Below, piece after piece: positions 52,188-60,714 of a stretch of DNA of 64,000 nucleotides (the first letter of the stretch is position 1; each line of letters opens with the position of its first letter). The DNA comes from an uncultured Massilia sp. (GTDB lineage Bacteria; Pseudomonadota; Gammaproteobacteria; Burkholderiales; Burkholderiaceae), in assembly GCA_946481275.1 (NCBI GenBank), contig CAMLMV010000031.1:1-64000 (forward strand), read 5' to 3'. The translations under genes and the position numbers were made by a program. The notes beneath the pieces were generated by a model that saw only the letters and a program-made list of their open reading frames with translations, did not search any database and had not been told where the DNA came from.

Positions 52188-55100
52188 CTAAACCGTCAAA
52201 AGAGAGTGAGATAGCGACTTCGCCGATCGTAGACAATCGTCATCACTTAACATTCTCAAGACATCAGAGACTTCCAAGTTTTTAGCCTTCACAATGCTTC
52301 TCAACTGCCCAACACATTCGATTGCGGCGTCGGCAGGCACTTCCAGATCCAGGGCAGCGTCAACCTGACCAGAAACAAACAAAGCGCGTCGACGCAACAT
52401 ATCAAACTGCCTTTCTGTTTTCGGATTTTTAAATCCCGGGTACGATATTGCCTCCATCAAACGAGCCAATATAAAGTTTCTGTCGCTATCCCTGATTTCA
52501 ATACGCTGCAAAGACTGAATTAATATTTCTGGCTTCTCGACTACCCACGTCGCCTTATGATCATTTTCAACGGCCTTTTTCCGTGCCACTTCTAGAATAT
52601 TCTCACAAATTTGCCAACCAGCAAGCTCTTCGGCGGACCGCTGGCGGTCAACTTCGGCCTGTTCTAATTCCTTGTCCACACTTGGACCGACAGACTTGAG
52701 CTTAATAATTCTCTTGTTCAATTCAAGCATATTATCGAAGGTATTTCGAACAGCTGCTACGACGGCAGGCAGATGATCAATGCATCGAATAGCCGCCGGA
52801 CATAACGAACAGCGACGAAATCCAGAAATATGTTTAACAATATGATCCGGACATAAGTTGTTATACGGACATATTTCCGTTAAATTATATGCAATTTGGG
52901 TTATATCTCTTTCGAAAATTATCTCTACCCCAGGCTTCGTCTCCTCACCTGCCATAATGCTTATGCATCCATATCTTGCGATAGTCTCTTGCGGACTTAT
53001 AGTCATGCTTTTGGCGAGATTGGAGTTTATCAGAGCAGCTTTACTACCAAGATCAACCGTAGAAGTTTGGCCTAATAAAATATCCGTCGCTGCACTATTC
53101 AGCGCTAATTGCTGCATTTTCATTGCTTGATGCAAGGAAATACTGTTCAAGTCTTCTTTAGAAATTTTCAAATAGTACGCAACCGTACCGACTTGCTGGC
53201 CGGTCACACGCTTACCGATAATTTCCGGTGGCAACAAGGTTAGCGTGAGATTTGTTACAACGCTTACCCGCGAACTGTGCGGGGTGATTTCACTAGCAAC
53301 GTGCAATCTGCATACATTTTTTTCTGTAGTGCTATAACGCTCCAGCTTTTCCTTAACTCGGGGATCATAGAAACCGACTCCATTGGCTACAAGCTTACAA
53401 AGAATAATTCGTTTATCGCTCGGGTCAAGCACATCCGAATTGAGCCACGTCTGGAATCCGATAAGAATGTCTTTCCATGCGATTGCGTAATTGCTATCGG
53501 AGTGCGGCACACCGCTCTGCCTGTTAACAGAAAATAATGGCCGAAATTGTTGATAGCTTGTACTGGGATTGTCGTTGTAATAACATAAAGTTTCGAACCC
53601 GGGCTCTTCGATTAAGTCGCGCCATCGATATTGACTACGTAATATTTCGATTACACGTCCGTTGACGTCAGGCGTCCAATCCCTTTTCATCATTTTGTCT
53701 GTATTTACCAATAGCTTGCTAAAGTCTTCTTCATCTTCGCAAAATAAATCAAACCTATCGGCATCAAGCCATTGAATGTGATTGTGGCGCAATCCCGTAT
53801 ATAATGCAGCCAGGATTTGATTGATCGTATGTGGTTTAATAAGGTTGAGAATTCCCTTGTTTTTAACCATATACCATTCCCGATCCGGAAAATACGGAAG
53901 ATACCTTATTTCAATGCGCTTCTCGTCTAGCTCCACATAAGGAGAAGAGCCTAGCAATCGCTGCAAAACTGGATGTTTTGTATCGACGCACCTATTATTG
54001 ATAGCAACAATACTGATCAAATCATCATTCGATATTGCGCGCTCCAAAATTTTTTCGTTTATACGATCTATGTATCTTTTCAACTCTTCAACGTACGCCA
54101 CAAATATTCCGAATATCTTTCTCGGGATTGGCGATTTATTAGTGATGGAAGGCCGAGAAGCACTAGGATAGTCATAACTAAAAATCACTTGACGAAATTC
54201 CCCTGCTTCCTCCAACTCAGCCGAATGAACTTCTATGAAATCGAAAAAACTTTCAATTAGTCCGATGTAGCCATATATAGTCGAGTCAGCCGCGTTTGTT
54301 AATTCTTGTCTTGCCTCCACAAAATCCATTAATGTAGAAGGGAATCCAGACAAGTCGCCTCGTATCCGCGATATGAAGGCCGTGCGATTCAACTTATTAG
54401 GAGTATTAGGAAACTTGAGCGAAACGACCGGATTTCTTTTATACCAGGCCGGCAGATAAAAAAACAAATATAGGTTCAGGAGCCCCAAAGCATATATGGC
54501 AGCCTTGGGGTTCTCTTTCTTAACTTTTTTTAGATAAAGTTTCTGTGCATTAATCCATACAGATGCGTTCGTAGTGAGATCAAATTCCGTACCTGCTATT
54601 TTCTTCAGTTTCTCAAGGCGACTGGGCTCCGCAGAGCTTGGCTTTAGGCCAGCTATACGCTTAAGGAGTTCAGCGTCACTTTCAATAATTGGCGAATCAG
54701 CTATGACGTTTTCAGAAGCAACTGTTTGTTTGAAATTGTCTTTCTTTCCACCCTGACGCGTTGCGAAAGCATTTGTCCAATCTTCAGGCGAAACCTTACA
54801 GCGAGCACCGAATTTACGACACAGCGTGTCAAGAAGAGTTGACTGCACCGATACGGACGCATTAACAGAGCTAGCCAACTCGACAGAGCGAAGTTCGAGC
54901 ATTTCGCTGAGATTTACGTCTTCCGGTCGGTGCCATCCAAGTGCGATTATGAGCCGGGTTGCGTTCGTCAAATACCACGCGACGGACTTCTCGGTTCGAA
55001 CAAGTGAGTCGAACGCCGGATCAGGCGACTGACCCAATTCACAGTGAGCACTGCGAACGAAACTGATGAGTTCACTCCGCGCAAAAATTTTCTCACAAGC

Positions 55101-55574
55101 GTTGCTCGTTCGAGCTCCACTACTACGACTTGTTGGCCAAGCGTAGTTCCGTGGAAGTGTAATCACCTTATCACAATGCAGAGCCAACAAAAATAATCCA
55201 ATACCCGTTTTTATGACTGGAAAAAGCGACTTCTTGATTGGGATAGAGTTAACATCTTTGCCACCGCAAAACGCATCATAGTAAGACAGAATTTCTCGAT
55301 CAACCAATTTATACGTATACGAGAGAATGCGGAATGCGTTATCGATATAAGTTTCGTCAAGATTTTCATCCTGAGCAAGCACGTTCAAACACACATATTT
55401 TGAAAATGCTGCTTCAATATTCGTTTTCGAAGTAACATCCCACTGCAGATCTATTCCGACTAGATCAGACGCTTCGAGCAAAGCGTCCGATGTTGCGGAT
55501 AGAGCTTTTCGAATTGACAAATTCAAATTATGGCCGTGGGCATGAATAATTATTTGATTAGTTAAATTTTTCAT
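52188..55574 (-). CDS. gmtZ: large tyrosine recombinase with zinc-type cluster (GmtZ-like)
   Basis: An 1128-residue protein; residues about 1-550 are a helical N-terminal region including a SAM-like core-binding stretch. The catalytic part shows LYTGLRHNHIQWL (Arg596, box I), ITPHSSRVS (His766...Arg769, box II) and TGQQVGTVAYYLK (Tyr800 or 801). The usual GH before the nucleophile is GQ. A cysteine cluster C902/C908/C922/C925/C931 plus His934 suggests zinc binding, and about 170 helical residues follow. The arrangement fits GmtZ of the Gamma-Mobile-Trio. The gene is AT-rich with codon use unlike the chromosome, so it was acquired by transfer. Confidence 0.7.
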   Translation of the reverse strand: MKNLTNQIIIHAHGHNLNLSIRKALSATSDALLEASDLVGIDLQWDVTSKTNIEAAFSKYVCLNVLAQDENLDETYIDNAFRILSYTYKLVDREILSYYDAFCGGKDVNSIPIKKSLFPVIKTGIGLFLLALHCDKVITLPRNYAWPTSRSSGARTSNACEKIFARSELISFVRSAHCELGQSPDPAFDSLVRTEKSVAWYLTNATRLIIALGWHRPEDVNLSEMLELRSVELASSVNASVSVQSTLLDTLCRKFGARCKVSPEDWTNAFATRQGGKKDNFKQTVASENVIADSPIIESDAELLKRIAGLKPSSAEPSRLEKLKKIAGTEFDLTTNASVWINAQKLYLKKVKKENPKAAIYALGLLNLYLFFYLPAWYKRNPVVSLKFPNTPNKLNRTAFISRIRGDLSGFPSTLMDFVEARQELTNAADSTIYGYIGLIESFFDFIEVHSAELEEAGEFRQVIFSYDYPSASRPSITNKSPIPRKIFGIFVAYVEELKRYIDRINEKILERAISNDDLISIVAINNRCVDTKHPVLQRLLGSSPYVELDEKRIEIRYLPYFPDREWYMVKNKGILNLIKPHTINQILAALYTGLRHNHIQWLDADRFDLFCEDEEDFSKLLVNTDKMMKRDWTPDVNGRVIEILRSQYRWRDLIEEPGFETLCYYNDNPSTSYQQFRPLFSVNRQSGVPHSDSNYAIAWKDILIGFQTWLNSDVLDPSDKRIILCKLVANGVGFYDPRVKEKLERYSTTEKNVCRLHVASEITPHSSRVSVVTNLTLTLLPPEIIGKRVTGQQVGTVAYYLKISKEDLNSISLHQAMKMQQLALNSAATDILLGQTSTVDLGSKAALINSNLAKSMTISPQETIARYGCISIMAGEETKPGVEIIFERDITQIAYNLTEICPYNNLCPDHIVKHISGFRRCSLCPAAIRCIDHLPAVVAAVRNTFDNMLELNKRIIKLKSVGPSVDKELEQAEVDRQRSAEELAGWQICENILEVARKKAVENDHKATWVVEKPEILIQSLQRIEIRDSDRNFILARLMEAISYPGFKNPKTERQFDMLRRRALFVSGQVDAALDLEVPADAAIECVGQLRSIVKAKNLEVSDVLRMLSDDDCLRSAKSLSHSLLTV

Positions 55575-55665
55575 ATAATTAGTGGGAAATTTGAGCTCAC
55601 TTCCAGCTTTCCGCCGCCGCGTAGCTGAGCGATGATTTGGTATTTTCTCTAAGACCGCGACCGAT

Positions 55666-56001
55666 TCAGAGTCCGTCTATCAAATAGCCTCGTAGCATTT
55701 TTCCATTCAGCCTTGACAAGGTCTCATCGTTAATAACATATCGCTGAACTATACTTACATCTGTGTGGCCCTTAATTCGACTTACTATTTTGATAGCCGA
55801 ACTGAATTTGCCGTATAAATAATAACGGCGATAACGCTCGTTTTTAGCATGGGAATGCTGCGCAGAACCTTGGCATATATCACTGACTGAAATATCGATA
55901 CCATAGACATGGCGCAAAATTTCCAATAATTTCTTTAGTCCGCTACTAGTTGACATATCGAACGCATATTCATTTTTACCAGCAACGAATTTTTTATTCA
56001 T
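55666..56001 (-). CDS. 111-aa protein resembling the C-terminal end of a tyrosine recombinase
   Basis: A small gene between the two recombinases, 18 bases after the first. Its C-terminal half reads KIVSRIKGHTDVSIVQRYVI, which looks like the GH...Tyr end of a tyrosine recombinase (GH at 78-79, Tyr88). The box I Arg and the HxxR box are absent, and the first half (VYGIDISVSDICQGSAQH) is unlike a core domain. It could be a remnant of a third recombinase, a trans-acting partial subunit, or an unrelated small protein. A ribosome site is not obvious, and 91 bases separate it from gmtZ. Confidence 0.6.
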   Translation of the reverse strand: MNKKFVAGKNEYAFDMSTSSGLKKLLEILRHVYGIDISVSDICQGSAQHSHAKNERYRRYYLYGKFSSAIKIVSRIKGHTDVSIVQRYVINDETLSRLNGKMLRGYLIDGL

Positions 56002-56019
56002 GTTCTTTATATATTTATG

Positions 56020-57492
56020 TTAAAAATGTCCATCCCAACCCAATTTTTTTGCTGTGTTCAGCAATGCTTTGATCTGAAGTTCGTTAAATGAATGCGTACT
56101 CCCCGGAAAGCCACGAGAAAGACTCTCCGCTGCTACTAGTTGAGCTCGCAATATATCTTTGTCCTTCTTAGCATATACTTGGGTTGACTTGAGATCTTTG
56201 TGTCCCATCATTTGTCGCACCATCGTAATCGGCAGACCAAACTCACCATTTGGCAAAGGAAAATAGTTGAGTATGTATGTGCCGTACGAATGGCGTAAAG
56301 AGTGGCCGCCCCTGATGTTCGAGGGGATTTTGGCAAGTTTACAAGCGCGCTTAAATGCCCCTCCCCAGCTCTTGTGGTCCGCTGCAAAATAGGGGTCGCC
56401 ACGCGTATCACCTTCTAAGCTCTGGAAAACAAAATCATGTATTCCATGTGGAACGTACTCATGTTTTAAGTATAAACTTAGGCTTTCCCAAAATAACGAA
56501 GCGAAGGGCTCGAGCAAAAACGTTTCCGCGCTCTCTCGCCCCTTCCAAGCCAACTTATTGCGTTGAGAAATTGGTAATGCCAAATAGCTTGGGTGGTTAA
56601 TCCGGCTACTGGGATTAACAAGATGAATTTCGCGTTCATCAGGACGAATATCCTCCCAAAGCATTTGACGAGCCTCATGCCCACGCGATCCGCTTGCACC
56701 AAGGAAACTATAATATGCTTTATCTCGGTAAGTTAACAATTCATCAAAAAATTCTTTGAATCGTTCCACTGGGAAAGGCGTGATTTCGTTGGCCTCGGTC
56801 ACGGACATATAAGGTCCATTTAGAAATGTAGCTTTTTTCGTCCTTGCTCCACCGGCTATCACTCCTGGCAGCATCGACGACGCCGCCATCCGCGCGCGCT
56901 CTAAGTTAGATCGGGACTTGATTTGTCCTATATTGGAAAATAGCCTTTCCAGGCTAGCTTCAGAATCGCTTATGACCCCAAGTTTTATGAGATCTTCATG
57001 TTCTTTCCCAATTTCGTCCGAAAGCTCTAGAAATTTTTTTAATGCAGCGTGACAGGTATGGGAAGTTTTTGAGGAAACCATCGGTGATGGCATCAATTTG
57101 GAGACTTCCTTCACCATAGGGTTTCCCGACGATTCTCCCAAAGTGAGGTACTCCGCCCAATGGAAAATGATCTGCTTCAACTGCGAGTTATTGATCTGCT
57201 CCACTCCGCGGGTCACAAAATCTTTTTGCGCTTCAAACAAATAATCGAAGAAAAATGCAAGGCCGGACTTATAAGTCTCTACTGTCTTTGGGGCGTACCC
57301 TTCCTCATATAAGCGTCGAACGAAAAATTCGAAAGCCTGTACTTCCCCGTGTGGCCCGATCATCTTAAAACATGGCCTCCCATTAAAGGAGGCTGAAGGA
57401 ACAACAGTCACGTTACGCATAGAATTATATCTTTCAAGGAATGGGATCTCGGCCCGATGCTCATCTAGCTGAGCCTCGAAGCAATCACCCAA
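56020..57492 (-). CDS. gmtY: tyrosine recombinase (GmtY-like), start uncertain
   Basis: A 490-residue recombinase with a SAM-like N-terminal domain (YAPKTVETYKSGLAFFFDYL) and a full catalytic domain: GASGSRGHEARQMLW (Arg270), GGHSLRHSYGTYI (His397...Arg400), MMGHKDLKSTQVYAK (His431, Tyr440). It is the first gene of the AT-rich operon. The frame has no ATG before residue 25; it begins with TTG at 57492. An out-of-frame ATG at 57503 would read MENF and reach this frame by a -1 shift on A AAT TTT (57498-57492) or after restoration of one lost T. Order and size suggest GmtY. Confidence 0.8.
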   Translation of the reverse strand: MGDCFEAQLDEHRAEIPFLERYNSMRNVTVVPSASFNGRPCFKMIGPHGEVQAFEFFVRRLYEEGYAPKTVETYKSGLAFFFDYLFEAQKDFVTRGVEQINNSQLKQIIFHWAEYLTLGESSGNPMVKEVSKLMPSPMVSSKTSHTCHAALKKFLELSDEIGKEHEDLIKLGVISDSEASLERLFSNIGQIKSRSNLERARMAASSMLPGVIAGGARTKKATFLNGPYMSVTEANEITPFPVERFKEFFDELLTYRDKAYYSFLGASGSRGHEARQMLWEDIRPDEREIHLVNPSSRINHPSYLALPISQRNKLAWKGRESAETFLLEPFASLFWESLSLYLKHEYVPHGIHDFVFQSLEGDTRGDPYFAADHKSWGGAFKRACKLAKIPSNIRGGHSLRHSYGTYILNYFPLPNGEFGLPITMVRQMMGHKDLKSTQVYAKKDKDILRAQLVAAESLSRGFPGSTHSFNELQIKALLNTAKKLGWDGHF

Positions 57493-57562
57493 AAATTTTC
57501 CATGATTGTTTTTTATCTCGCAATAAATTTTTTAAGTCATTGATTTTGAAGGACTTCATATA

Positions 57563-57595
57563 GACTATGGAAAACTATAATTCCCTATAATTTAG
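57563..57595. repeat. 33-bp direct repeat, copy A, upstream of the recombinase operon
   Basis: GACTATGGAAAACTATAATT followed by CCCTATAATTTAG. It matches copy B (57627-57659) at 28 of 33 positions. Each copy contains two TATAAT hexamers. It may be a recombinase-binding or attachment site, or an operator for the operon that starts about 60 bases to the left. Confidence 0.7.
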
Positions 57596-57626
57596 AGAAT
57601 TTGGTATGAGACTGACCCATTAAACG

Positions 57627-57659
57627 GACTATGGAAGACTATAATCGACTATAATTCAG
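57627..57659. repeat. 33-bp direct repeat, copy B
   Basis: GACTATGGAAGACTATAATC followed by GACTATAATTCAG, spaced 64 bases from copy A start to start. It has an internal direct repeat, GACTATAATCGACTATAAT, and marks the place where the AT-rich coding region ends. Confidence 0.7.
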
Positions 57660-58054
57660 ACCCATGCAGGGCTCGAGAAAAACGGGCTAATGAGTTCACT
57701 CGGAGAATCCAAACAAGCAACGCTGCCCCTTCTGATTGACTCGCCAAGCCATAAAACCGGTGAATTGCATTTAATGCGTTAAGATCTTAATTAATATTGA
57801 ACTAAGCAAGATGAACGAATTAGCACCTCATCTATAATCCGTTCTCGAAATTTTTTTCATAAACTTGTATAGTCTCAGTGGCGCCGAGTGCACTTTTACA
57901 TTCCCCGACCGTGTGGACGATTTCTAAATCTATGTGGATTTGCCTGTCCCAGCGGATATTTCTCGCCTATGATTTGACGATAGGAGAAGTGGACTAGCAC
58001 ACAGCTGTACAAGGCGGACTTTCAAGAAGGAGCAGTAGTCGAACGGGGCTGCCT

Positions 58055-58195
58055 GTCCCTGACGTCGCGGCGCAATTGTCCAACGCATTCGGGCAATTTA
58101 ACGAGGTGCATCCGCATTCGGCGCTGGGGTACGGATCGTCGCGCATTTTTAGGAAAGAGCGACGGCGTCAGGCTCTGGAAACTGATGCAAACTAA
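58055..58195 (+). pseudogene. IS3-family transposase OrfB, C-terminal remnant
   Basis: The frame ending at TAA 58193-58195 reads AQLSNAFGQFNEVHPHSALG followed by YGSSRIFRKERRRQALE, the conserved end of IS3-family OrfB, where YNxxHPHSALG surrounds the last acidic catalytic residue. No upstream transposase sequence is present. It lies before a separate OrfB N-terminal fragment, so the two come from different copies or a rearrangement. Confidence 0.75.
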
Positions 58196-58271
58196 GCATC
58201 AGGCAGTGTCCGGGAATGGCGGGGCAAGATCAAAAAAACTCTGCGCCGCACTTTGCCGGAGAGCCGGAGTA

Positions 58272-58404
58272 ATGTGTCGCCTCATGAACGAACATCGGCA
58301 GGAGTCTTTTTTCGTACTGATGTGCCGAGTCTTGAAAGCGGCCAACGCCGGGTTTTATCAGTGGCTGCATCGGGCGATATCGGAACATGCAAAGAAAGAT
58401 GATC
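58272..58404 (+). pseudogene. IS3-family transposase OrfB, N-terminal remnant
   Basis: From ATG 58272: MCRLMNEHRQESFFVLMCRV, LKAANAGFYQWLHRAISEHA and KKDDR, the HTH_21-type N-terminus of IS3-family OrfB (usual pattern MCRVLxVSRSGYYAWxxR). The similarity stops at about 58404, where an efflux-protein fragment begins in another frame. Confidence 0.7.
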
Positions 58405-58405
58405 G

Positions 58406-58885
58406 CTCAAGCTGCCCGAAGATTTGCCGCTGTCCCTGCCGGCGCACCTGGTCGAACAACGGCCCGACATTCGCGCTGCCGAAGCCCAGCCGCATGCCGC
58501 CAGTGCCCGGATCGGAATCGCACGCGCCGCACGCCTGCCCAGCGTCGCGTTGACCGCGTCCTTGGTCAGCGCCGCGCTCTACGCGGCGGCGCTATTCGAG
58601 TCGGACACCGGCTTCTGGAGCATTGGTGCTGCCCTCGTCCAGCCATGCTTCCATGGCGACAGCTTGATGCACCAGGAGCCCGCCGCCGAAGCGGCTTACG
58701 ATCAGGTGGGCGCGCAATGCCGCAGCACGGTGCTGACCACACTCGAGAACGTCGGACACATTGCATGCGATCGATGCCGACGCCAGGTTGTTACGTGCCG
58801 CAACGGCGGCCGAGCGCGCTGCGAACCGTAGCCTGGAAATCGCGCAACGCCAGCGGGAGCTTGGTATGATCGGCTTCACGGCATC
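58406..58885 (+). pseudogene. NodT-type efflux outer-membrane factor, internal fragment
   Basis: KLPEDLPLSLPAHLVEQRPD followed by IRAAEAQPHAASARIGIARA is a clear block of RND-efflux outer-membrane factors (OprM/NodT), continuing to AAEAAYDQVGAQCRSTVLTT. At about 58760 the frame shifts and the family resumes as AANRSLEIAQRQRELG in another frame to about 58885. N- and C-terminal parts are missing. It is a dead gene piece between transposase and helicase remnants. Confidence 0.8.
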
Positions 58886-59455
58886 CCCATCCCGCCGAGC
58901 TTCGATATAAGTTCTCCTTCTACCTCGGAAATGAGCGCCCTCGTAGGGGCAAGATAGACCACCAAACTGTTCCTTTGCCTCAGCAGGTGCTCGCGTATCC
59001 ACGTCTCAAGGATGAACGACTTTCCCACGGAGGTAGGCGCGGAGACGCTAATCCACTGGCTTGATTCCACGCCCTCCCAGAACTCGAGCTGAAAAGCGTT
59101 AGCGACGACCGACTCGTCGTCGGCAAGTTTAATGGTATGAAGAATTCGCCTCTTTGTCGATCCGAGCTGCGCACGGAATGGGATGCGGTCCTGGTAGTCG
59201 GGATGGACGTATCCGCGCTTTTCCGCCAGCCTGATGGTTGCCTGGTTTGCGAGCGCGTCAAGGACAAGCGCCGCCCCGTCTCTCCGTTGCTGCGGGGCCG
59301 AGTCGTCCGTAAGGCAGAACTGAGCTATCCGCAACGCGGCGTCTTGGCACCGGCCGTTCTCCGAATGCGCCAGCACGCTGGCGCACGTCATCATGTAGGC
59401 AAGATCTAGGGGAGCGGAATCGTCGGACAACAGCAAGAACGCGCACCGATCAGTA
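58886..59455 (-). pseudogene. DEAD/DEAH-type helicase, N-proximal fragment
   Basis: The minus-strand frame encodes about 190 residues with the superfamily 2 Q-motif/Walker A region SVSAPTSVGKSFILETWIRE and motif Ia VVYLAPTRALISEVEGEL, then ends at a junction with the efflux fragment. Upstream of about 59455 it becomes antisense to the IS630 remnant, so the start is lost too. The flanking part (NQATIRLAEKRGYVHPDYQD) resembles large helicases often found in defence islands. The rest of the helicase is missing. Confidence 0.7.
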
Positions 59456-59463
59456 AGAACACC

Positions 59464-60090
59464 GCTGTACGCTATCTCAAAGAGATGAATTTCAGCTACA
59501 AGCACTACCGGTACGGTTTAAAAAAGCGCAACCAGAAGGCCTTCGAACGCGCCACAAGGGTGGCTGGGGAACTGGCCCGGCTTGATCGTGAGCATCAGTG
59601 CGAGCTGCTGTATTTCGACGAATCGGGTTTCAGTCCAGATCCGCCGGTGCAATATGGCTTGACTCGGAACGGCCAGACGCGCTGTCGAACCCTTGGCGCA
59701 CCGGCAGCGCGTCAACGTCCTTGAGGCATTGCGTCACGATGGCCAATTGATCTGGACTACTCAGCAGTGGCCGACCACACGCAACGATGTCATCGCCTTT
59801 TTTGATCGGATCGCTGAGCAGCCTCACTCGGTGCCGCGTATTGTCCTACTCGACAAGGCAGGGATCCACAAAGGCGACGCGATCGAACAACAGCGCCGCC
59901 ACTGGGCCAAGAAGAGGCTGTGTTTGTACTATCTGCCGCCGTACAGCCCGGAACTCAATCGCATTGAGATACTCTGGAAGGACGCCAAGTACTTCTGGCG
60001 TCGATTCGTCAGCGTCAACAGCGCGGTCCTGCTAACGAGATTCAGTCCCTGAAAGGTTTCGGCAGCGAATTCACGGTAAATTTTGGGTGA
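59464..60090 (+). pseudogene. IS630-family transposase with frameshifts
   Basis: VRYLKEMNFSYKHYRYGLKK, LLYFDESGFSPDPPVQYG, then after a shift at about 59690 HRQRVNVLEALRHDGQLIW, VLLDKAGIHKGDAIEQQRRH and YLPPYSPELNRIEILWKDAK give the three DDE blocks of IS630 transposases. A second shift at about 60028 leads to EIQSLKGFGSEFTVNFG and the normal stop at 60090. The N-terminal helix-turn-helix part is absent, and the second catalytic block reads LLDKAG where LDNA is usual. It is inactive. Confidence 0.85.
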
Positions 60091-60091
60091 A

Positions 60092-60480
60092 TACGATGGC
60101 TTGCCAAGCGTCGCGGTGCGTATTGCCCCAGGCCGGCGCCTCGGTGTCGTAACTGGTCTCGATATGACGCGCCTTGTCGGTGACGAATTCACCGCGCGTC
60201 ATGAAGGCCGACGTATCCTCCGAACTCGTGAACGGCTTGTCGGGACGGGCCGCATGGAATTTGTCGTACTCGGGAATCTGGTAGTTAGCGCCAACGACGT
60301 CCACCGCATGCGAGACGTTCAGGGGCGTGAGCAAGCCATTGCTCATGGCGGCCGTGGTTGGCCGCGTGCCATCGAGTGCCTTGGCGACGGCGACCATGCG
60401 GCGCGCCATTTCGTAGCCGGCCTCCGTGGCCTGCACTTGCTCCTCGTTGAACCAGGGCTGGGTGGCCGCAGATTTAACGT
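60092..60480 (-). pseudogene. glycoside hydrolase family 2 (beta-galactosidase), internal fragment
   Basis: The minus-strand frame reads AATQPWFNEEQVQATEAGYE, MARRMVAVAKALDGTRPTTA, VVGANYQIPEYDKFHAARPD and KPFTSSEDTSAFMTRGEFV, matching the catalytic barrel of GH2 beta-galactosidases around the nucleophile. Both ends are cut: the left by the IS630 remnant after HRDAWQAI, the right by GATTTAACGTTAAATC. Its family usually has 800 or more residues. Confidence 0.8.
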
Positions 60481-60714
60481 TAAATCAAGTAGCTAGTTTA
60501 ACGTAAAACTGCGCCCAAGAAAATCCCGCAATATGGCGCCGGCGTCCAGGCCGGTTGGGGAGAGCCGGCTGGGCCGGGCTGATACGGCCAGCCTTAGCTG
60601 CAATGACCCAGCGCGGGGCCCTCGTTTCGGTACAGGCTGAAAATCGGCACATAGCACGGAGCAATGTGCTGGTGAGGTCGAGCACGACGCTACACTGCGT
60701 GCACTTTCCAGCTA
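60481..60714. other. junction sequence between the island and lldD
   Basis: About 230 bases without a supported gene. GATTTAACGTTAAATC (60474-60489), a perfect 16-bp palindrome, begins it and TTTAACGTAAAA repeats part of that sequence 20 bases on. An imperfect GC-rich inverted repeat near 60568-60592 could end lldD transcription. It is the right limit of the accessory region. Confidence 0.5.

Larger units (their letters stand above)
57504..58054. other. right flank of the recombinase island, no genes
   Basis: About 550 AT-rich bases. Apart from the two 33-bp repeats nothing codes convincingly. The promoter of the recombinase operon should lie near 57510-57680. No LexA box or integration-host-factor site could be assigned. 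From about 57880 the composition becomes mixed and leads into transposase remnants. Confidence 0.5.

Noticed and set aside
57563..57659. The two 33-bp repeats as the start of a CRISPR array
   Set aside because: Only two imperfect copies, no further units and no cas genes in the window.
57504..57900. SOS control of the recombinase operon
   Set aside because: Searched by eye for CTGT-N8-ACAG upstream of the operon and found none.
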